From NCBI GenBank assembly GCA_006538405.1, contig BJKQ01000015.1, positions 1,054,001 to 1,118,000 on the forward strand: a stretch of DNA of 64,000 nucleotides, given 5' to 3'. Source of the stretch: Hansfordia pulvinata (lineage: Eukaryota > Ascomycota > Sordariomycetes > Xylariales). The notes under the pieces are model-generated. The model worked only from the letters and a program-made list of their open reading frames with translations, searched no databases and was not told the origin of the DNA. Positions 58,023 to 64,000 of this stretch are shown here, in pieces; positions within the stretch are counted from its first letter, which is position 1, and every line of letters begins with the position of its first letter. Made by a program: the position numbers and the translations under genes.

Positions 58023-59050
58023 AGAAGCAGGGCCCCTGACCTTCTCTCCAGTGGGCGGGCAAGAAGGGGAACCGGCCATTGTAGTGGTCTTTGGCATGGG
58101 CGGGCGAGCGCGCGGGCGGCTGGTGCCTTGACAGATGACAGACCGGATCAACATGGGCAGACTAAAAATATCACCGGATGATCGAATTGCTGGCGTCATG
58201 ACCACGAGTCCCATCCCTGGCAGGTGGGAAGAGAAGAGACCATCCGCCGAACCCTCCAGGACCAGCAGGAGATCAGGCACCGCGGGCAGAAGCCGCAGGG
58301 TGGTAATTCCCGAAGACCCGGCGCCGAAGTCGCCACCAGAGCCCCCTTATCACACCATATCACGGGCATTGTCGTCGCTAGCCATCATGAGGCATGCCAT
58401 GTCTCACGGGCCGTCTCACGCCTGGCAGAGCTATCTGTAACGGTAGAGCTCTCTTTCACACTCACACACTCACACACACTCTCTCTTACTCTCTCACTCT
58501 CTCTTTTCCTTCACACACGCCCCCCTCTCATCCTTTCCCTCACAGGCCGGTCTGCAAGCCCGGGTCCTGCTCGCCGCCTCTGCGACACTGTCTCGAGCGA
58601 TCGCGACTATAGTTGCGTCAAAGTGATATAGCCCTCCTGCACAAGTGAGAACATCTTGAACCTCGCTCCCTTTTGCATTCCTAGTGCCGATTCACTCGGA
58701 CGAATCATCCTGCTGGAGTCCTGCCCAACGCGGTAAGAGTCGAGGCGGGCGGGTGGGCGTTCCCACCGCCAGCCCTGTTGAGACGGCCGTGTCTGGTCGC
58801 GCAACCCGCTCAAGGTAGGGCAGGTCAGGTAGGTAAGGTAGGTAGGTAGGGTGTGTGATCTAACGATGATGATGACAGCAGGGCGCCCGGCCCCGCGGTG
58901 CAAGGGCCCAGGGGAGCCCGTCTCATCGCGGCAGAGAGCGTCGCCCAAGTGTACAAAAGGAGCAGCGTCGCCGCCCGGGTTGCTGGATTGCAAAGAGAGA
59001 AAAAGTCCCATGTACTCAATTGTGGCTTTGTGGCTTACACCGGTGCAAAC

Positions 59051-60588
59051 ATGTCTGTGTCTGAAGAAAAGCCCTCGACCAAACCCAGCCAGCATGGCTA
59101 CCTCAGCGGCAAGGACCTGATCGTGCCCCTGACGGTCATGTGCTTCATCTACTTTCTCATGGGACTCAGCTACGGGCTGGTAAATAGTAAGTTTGTCGCG
59201 AGATGGACGAGTTCCCTGCCACGGGCCCCTTTCCCCCCTCTCCACCCGTGGACGTAGAAAGCAGAAATGCTAACTCGAAAAACCCCCCACCAGCAATGAA
59301 TGACCACCTCCAGACGGCCATGGGTATCTCCAAGCTCGAGTCCACAGGGCTCCAGATCGTCTACTTTGGCTGCGGCTACCTCGTCCTGTGCCCGACGGCC
59401 GGCGAGGTGCTGCGGCGCCGCGGCCACAAGGCGCCGCTGCTGCTGGGCCTGGGCCTCTTCTCGCTCGGCTGCGTGCTCTTCTGGCCCGTCGCCCACTCGT
59501 TCCGCGGCGATAACGTCGGCTCCATCTTCGGCGGCATGTGCGTCTGCACCTTCCTCATCGGCGGCGGGCTCGGCGCCCTCGAGACGGCCGCCAACTCGTA
59601 CACCGTCACCATCGGCCACCCGGACGGCGCCTCGGTCCGCATCCAGCTGTGCCAGAGCTTCACCGGCGTCGCCTCCTTCGTCGGGCCCCTCATCGCCTCC
59701 AAGATCTTCTTCGACACGACAAACTCGAGCGACCTGACCAGCGTCCAGTTCACCTTCCTGTCCGTCGGCTGCGTCGGCGCCCTCGGCGCCACCTTTGTCT
59801 TCTTCAAGCACCTGCCCGAGCCCCAGCGCGAGGACAAGGCCGTCGAGCCCTCCTCCGACGGCTCCACCACCACCCTGCAGGGCCAGGACGACGACGGCGC
59901 CCACCACCACCACGGCGCCTCCGCCCAGGACGACCTCTCGCGCGTCGAGACGGCCGCCACCGCCGACACCGCCGTCGTCGTCCTGCCCACCACCGACGTC
60001 GGCCCCCTGCGCCGGCAGTACAACCTCCTCTTCGGCGTCGCCGCCGAGTTCTGCTACATGGGCGCCCAGTGCAGCATCGCCGCCTTCTTCGTCACCTTTG
60101 CCAAGGAGCGCGGCAACTTCCCCGCCGAGACGGCCTCCCAGATGTTCTCCTACGCCCAGATGGCCCTCGCCGGCTCCCGCTTCCTCTCCGCCTTCCTCGC
60201 CACCCGCCTGCGCTCCGAGTTCATCCTCGTCCTCTACACCTCCATGGCCATGGCCTTCGCCATCGCCAGCTGCGTGGCCACGGGGCCCGCCGCCGTCGCC
60301 ACCCTCATCATCGTCCTCTTCTTCGAGGGCCCCCTCTTCAGCATCATCTACGCCCTCGGCCTCGCGGGCGTCGGCCGCCACACCTCCCGCGGCTCCGGCT
60401 TCCTCGTCATGGCCACCAGCGGCGGCGCCCTCTTCGCCCCCATCCAGGGCGCCATCGCCGACTCCGCCGGCACCGGCGTCTCCATGGTCGTCCCCGTCGT
60501 CGGCTTCTGCGGCGTCCTGGCCTACGGCGTCAAGTGCTGGCTGCGCCACGGCGCCGCCATCATGCTGCCCGCTGCCGCCACCGCGTGA
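59051..60588 (+). CDS. MFS transporter, L-fucose-permease-like
   Basis: Proposed as join(59051..59186, 59294..60588), 476 residues. Exon 1 (MSVSEEKPSTKPSQHGYLSG) ends in the first membrane helix, VMCFIYFLMGLSYGLVN. The join uses donor GTAAGT, branch GCTAAC and acceptor CCAG and restores VNTMNDHLQTAMGISKL, which resembles the FucP family start (LNDxL). Further family-like features are GLQIVYFGCGYLV, TFLIGGGLGALETAANSY and the cytoplasmic loop with His/Asp-rich low complexity between helices 6 and 7 (around DDDGAHHHHGA). The C-terminal half has the usual six hydrophobic segments, with the motif FFEGPLFSIIYALGLAGVG. Expected role: proton-coupled uptake of a sugar such as fucose, glucose or galactose; substrate not deducible. 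An in-frame alternative from 59203 would lack helix 1. A very long open frame on the opposite strand is compositional. Confidence 0.9.
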
Positions 60589-62071
60589 TGCCCTGCCTGG
60601 TCGCGCCCTGCCTCCGCTCTCCCTCTGGCAGGGTCCCGACTGGCAGAATGCTCGGCAAGGCCGGTGATATAATGGGAAAGGCCTAATAAGTACCCGCCCG
60701 GGCTGGTGGCTGCTCGCCAAAGAACCCCCATAATGTCTGTCGACAGACAAATAAAGAGGACCGTCGGTGCAGGCCTGGGGATCTTCCCGACGATTTCCCC
60801 TCCGTCGTCGAGTACTCAACACCGAGCAACGAGAAGCTTCCTGAGCTTTCCCGGCCCCGTCCCCTCGGTATCACATAGTCTCGACTAGTCATCTGCGTTC
60901 TGTCTTTTATTTCTGCCGCGGCTGCGTGGGCGTCAAGATACTGCGTATCTCCCCCACACCCATACACATAAACACGCGCCCAAACGCAGCCGCAAGCGTA
61001 AATAAACCCTTCCCTTTCGCTGAACTGTTGCTTTTTCTCCATAACATTGCATCCCGTCTGCTTTCTGCCTCATTTTTTGGTCCCTCTTGAGAAAACGAGG
61101 AGGGGGTCTCCTCATTTCCTCTTGAGATAATCGGGTTTGCCATGGCTTAAACTGCTTCTGCGGCTGTTGGGAGTTTTGGTTCAGTTTGCTTTCCCCACTG
61201 AGATCAATACACACTTTTGCCATGTATGTTCCAATTTAACCTACGGTAATCAGAAAAGTTCTTTGCCCTCTTCCGCCAATCTCCCGTCGTCGCGCCGTGG
61301 CCCTTCCGCACGTGTACCGCTCGCCCCTTGACACATCTGGCCTGTTTTGAGGGAAGTACGGCGAGTCTCTCACTAATCTGGGCGACTTCCCACGGCTGGG
61401 TCGCCCTCGCTCAGTGGGTTTCGTGTACGCCCAGTGCAGTCCTAACATTCCTGACCTGAGTCCTGACTTGTGTGAACACCGACTTCACGAACCGTGTCTT
61501 GCACAGGTCTTACAACGTTGAGGACAGCCGTCTAGGTTAAGCTTGCTCAACAAGGTAATGACGCGGACTAGGATGGTCTCAGTGTCTGGAAAAGCTCTTC
61601 AGCGGGCGGGAGTTCCCCGGTACAGCCATGGCGTCACCGTCACCTTACGATGAGCGCAGCATTGTAGAGCAACTTGTCAATCAATCGAGTACTTCGTGGA
61701 CTTGTGCGCATTATTGTGTTTAACACATAGGTGATCCTTGATTAACCCCTTAACTCCTAGTAACACTATCGAACGTCAAAGAAAAAGCTCTTTGGGACAC
61801 CGTCCGCACATAGAAGTACTCAAGACACGGCAGTACTCAGGTACTTCCGCTCGAGTAATAAAAACAATAAGCCTGCCCTCTCCAATTTTTGAGCCCATAT
61901 GCGAAAACGAAAGGATATCATCGTGGGTTACCATCCGTCACGGCTTGAATCCACAGCCGTACGTAAACTCGACCCAATATTTACACAAGCCTCCGCGCCT
62001 GGGGGCCATCCCAATAACACCTCATCCGTGCCATTTGTAGATAGCCGTGAACTCGTTAACAAGAAAATGGA
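60589..62071. other. Intergenic region between convergent genes
   Basis: This separates the 3' ends of the MFS transporter and hapX. It is relatively AT-rich from 61000 on, with no domain or splice logic on either strand. Confidence 0.5.
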
Positions 62072-63796
62072 TTAGGCATTCTTGCCGAACCGGACGTCAA
62101 AGCCTTTGAGGACGCTCATGATACTGGCCGTCTCCACCTCAATGGGTGCTCGGGCCGGCGTCGTCATCTCACGAGGTATCGCCTTGAGCTTTGGGAGCCA
62201 GGCAGCAATGTCATCCGAAGCCACGTCGAAGTTGCGGTGGCTTGACAGCGTCTTGTACGTCTCCGCGACTGATAGACTCGGTCCAGCGCTGGTGGGCGCC
62301 GCTGCTGGCTTGTCCTTGCAGCAACCTCCGGCACGGCCACCACCGCCACAGCAGCCACCCCCAGAAGAGCTCCCCTCGGCGGCAAACCGAGCAGCTAAGC
62401 TACGGCAGAAAAGGCCAGACTTGGGGTCGGAAAGGCATTGCGCACATGTGCCTGGCCCGTTGGGGCCACAGGTTCCCGCCTTCTTGGACCCCTGAGCAGC
62501 AGCACGGTTGAGCGACTTGATTCCCGGCAGCTTGATCGCACCGGTTGAAGTCACCTCTAGAGCAACATCGTTCTCAGACGGTGGAGGCGTTTTGACTTGT
62601 TGGCCCATGGGCGCCAGGGTTTGAGATGCGGCAGCCTCTGCGCACATGCAATAAGTGCCCTCCTCGCAGAAGCCACAAGCGTCACGAGGGGGGATGAGTG
62701 CCTGCGGGGCAGGCTGGAACAGAGGAGGCGGAGGGGGAATGTCCTTCTTCTTGGAGAACATGGCGGTGAAATCGATCTCGTTAGGATAATAGTCAGGCTT
62801 CTGTCTCTTTTCTTCGGGCTCCATGGCGGAGCGTGAAGATGGTCGGCGCTTCAAGTCGAGGTCCTTGCTTGGGGCAGGACCCTTCAAGACGGCCTCGATG
62901 CATTCACACTTGGTGCCAATGCTGCACTTTCCACAGCCAATGGAGGCGCTGTTCAATGCATCCTCAGCACAAGCGCACGCGCCAGTCGAGCCGCAATCGC
63001 CACAGCCAGCAGAGTCATTGAGATGGCCCGTGGGGCTCGACCGGTCAGGCGGCGAGATTATGTTGGAGATGGAGAACGTGTGATGGTCAGAGCCAGTGCT
63101 GACAATGCTGGACCGTGGGAGCTGCTGGCTAGAGGCAATGCTGTGTGCGCTCGGGGCCCGACTATGAGAAATGTGTTGGCTTTGTCGACGGGAGGGGGCG
63201 TTTTCTTCTTGTCTGATTTGGCGTCTCAAGTTTTCAATCTCATCCGCCATCTGGCTTCGTTCCGCTCTTTCCTTCTCAAGGGTGCTCTCGAGGGATGAAC
63301 AGTGGTCTCGTAGACTATGGCTTTCAGCCTCAAGGGCCTGAACCTGGCCCTGTAGCTCTTGAACCAGACGGTCGTGGTCCTCTTTCTGTTCGTCAAGAAG
63401 CTCCTCGAGTTCGCCGACTCGAGCAGCCCTACGCTCACGGAAAGCACGTTGAGCAGCGCGATTCTGGGCCTTGCGCTTGGTTGGCGGGGTGTCCGTGGCA
63501 GGCTTGCGGCCGGGCTTGGGTCTCGGGGGAATAACCCACTCCTTGCTGGTGATGGAGTTCTTCGGGGGGCCGGCGGCAGGCATGGCGACGGCGGCCATTA
63601 TATTAGGAGGCTGACCGCTGGCGGCAGGCTTGATGGCGATCTGAGGACCGGTTGTGGGAGTAGATAGGCCTGACGCGGGCGAGCTGGCTGAGGCAGGAGA
63701 AGAGGCAGCCGAGATGGGAGTGATCGACAGCTGTCTCGGGCGGGCTTTTGCGTTATGGGAGGAGGAAGAGGGAGAAATAGCGGTTGAGGTCGCCAT
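62072..63796 (-). CDS. hapX: bZIP iron-responsive regulator HapX
   Basis: A single minus-strand exon gives 574 residues from ATG 63796; an in-frame ATG at 63874 would add 26 residues, but MATSTAISPS looks the natural start. The N-terminal Hap4-like CCAAT-binding-complex contact region is clear at residues 78-99 (PPKNSITSKEWVIPPRPKPG), directly followed by the basic region (KRKAQNRAAQRAFRERR, 107-123) and a leucine-zipper/coiled coil to about 195. Four cysteine-rich regions follow: CGDCGSTGACAC (265-276), CGKCSIGTKCEC (288-299), CGFCEEGTYCMC (374-385) and a larger one at 443-464 with the CAQCLSDPKSG core. Extra CC pairs in a Gly-rich run (481-493) add to these. In Aspergillus and Fusarium HapX represses iron-consuming genes and activates siderophore genes in iron starvation and also handles iron excess, sensing iron through these cysteines. 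The C-terminal SVAETYKTLSSHRNFD region also fits the family. Confidence 0.95.
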   Translation of the reverse strand: MATSTAISPSSSSHNAKARPRQLSITPISAASSPASASSPASGLSTPTTGPQIAIKPAASGQPPNIMAAVAMPAAGPPKNSITSKEWVIPPRPKPGRKPATDTPPTKRKAQNRAAQRAFRERRAARVGELEELLDEQKEDHDRLVQELQGQVQALEAESHSLRDHCSSLESTLEKERAERSQMADEIENLRRQIRQEENAPSRRQSQHISHSRAPSAHSIASSQQLPRSSIVSTGSDHHTFSISNIISPPDRSSPTGHLNDSAGCGDCGSTGACACAEDALNSASIGCGKCSIGTKCECIEAVLKGPAPSKDLDLKRRPSSRSAMEPEEKRQKPDYYPNEIDFTAMFSKKKDIPPPPPLFQPAPQALIPPRDACGFCEEGTYCMCAEAAASQTLAPMGQQVKTPPPSENDVALEVTSTGAIKLPGIKSLNRAAAQGSKKAGTCGPNGPGTCAQCLSDPKSGLFCRSLAARFAAEGSSSGGGCCGGGGRAGGCCKDKPAAAPTSAGPSLSVAETYKTLSSHRNFDVASDDIAAWLPKLKAIPREMTTPARAPIEVETASIMSVLKGFDVRFGKNA

Positions 63797-64000
63797 TGGG
63801 CCAGTTCGTGGCCTGGAGACCGATCTGGGTGGGAAAGCCGACGAAAGAAGATGATTCGTTGTATGTGGATGCAACTGTGCGGAGACCTCAGTCTACATCC
63901 CAGGGCGGACGCATTCGCTGAGGGGTCAGGGCCATGCACGAGTGTGATGCAATGGCAGGTCTAGGGTCTGGAGGACCACGTCTAAACGCAGAGCAGATCG
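63797..64000. promoter_or_regulatory. 5' leader and proximal upstream region of hapX
   Basis: Only about 200 bp are visible before the window ends. No TATA or obvious GATA-type site of the SreA consensus is seen in this short piece; the promoter continues beyond the window. Confidence 0.4.

Larger units (their letters stand above)
53848..59050. other. Gene-free stretch rich in simple repeats
   Basis: About 5.2 kb without a supportable gene. Contents include an A-run (54338-54355), a GA microsatellite (about 54693-54722), a second A-rich run (about 55905-55926), a GGCAA pentamer repeat (about 58000-58022) and CA/CT-rich DNA at 58455-58520. Short GTAGGTAGGTAGG words occur near 58830. Long frames at 55414-56523 on both strands pass through the homopolymers and carry no domain. 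The last 200 bp form the MFS transporter promoter and leader. Confidence 0.5.

Noticed and set aside
59170..60822. 550-codon open frame antisense to the MFS transporter
   Set aside because: Gly/Glu/Ala-rich composition is what the reverse strand of a GC3-rich gene gives; no domain, and the sense strand encodes an intact transporter.
1..64000. CRISPR arrays, bacterial operons and tRNA genes
   Set aside because: The genome is fungal; no regularly spaced repeats were seen, and no cloverleaf with A and B boxes could be built by eye.

Overview
The window looks like the nuclear genome of a filamentous ascomycete, most likely a Sordariomycete. The evidence is short introns (about 50-190 bp) with GTRNGT donors, CTNAC branch points and YAG acceptors, GC-rich third codon positions, and characteristic families: a HapX-type bZIP iron regulator, a NACHT-WD40 NLR, a CYP504-like P450 and an ascomycete homeobox factor. 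All calls come from reading the sequence and hand-building splice models; no database search was run. Gene density is low, with about 15 supported genes separated by long intergenic stretches.

Layout. 1-6.7 kb: a decayed coiled-coil gene remnant and one small secreted-protein gene (3700-4172). 6.9-10.8 kb: a conserved hypothetical nuclear-type protein and thymidylate kinase. 11.5-17.6 kb: a divergent pair made of an alpha/beta-hydrolase (SesB-type lipase-like effector, minus strand) and a NACHT-WD40 NLR (plus strand). 17.6-27.3 kb: about 9.7 kb without a recognisable gene, ahead of a homeobox transcription factor (27305-29321). 31-36.5 kb: a diverged tandem duplication of about 2.75 kb carrying two paralogous disordered-protein genes. 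37.2-38.6 kb: a glycosyltransferase of the capsular-polysaccharide-synthesis type with an apparent one-base frameshift. 39.2-46.6 kb: GTP cyclohydrolase I, TFIID subunit TAF11 and a seven-exon short-chain dehydrogenase. 47.2-50.4 kb: a small CXXC-rich protein and a CYP504-like P450. 53.1 kb: a secreted protein of unknown function. 59.1-60.6 kb: an MFS transporter of the fucose-permease type. 62.1-63.8 kb: hapX.

Most interesting system. The hydrolase and the NLR share a divergent promoter region. When both are spliced as the sequence suggests, the extreme C-terminus of the hydrolase and the extreme N-terminus of the NLR carry the same short Gly/Ser/Asn-rich motif (SADRG..V...A.GSS...IGI..Q.NN), although the proteins are otherwise unrelated. 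This is the layout of fungal NLR/effector pairs that signal by prion-like amyloid templating (het-s/NWD2, SBP/PNT1). I could not place the motif in one of the named amyloid families from memory, so it may be a divergent or new one. Retention of either NLR intron would yield a motif-only peptide or a sensor-less NACHT protein, a possible extra layer of control.
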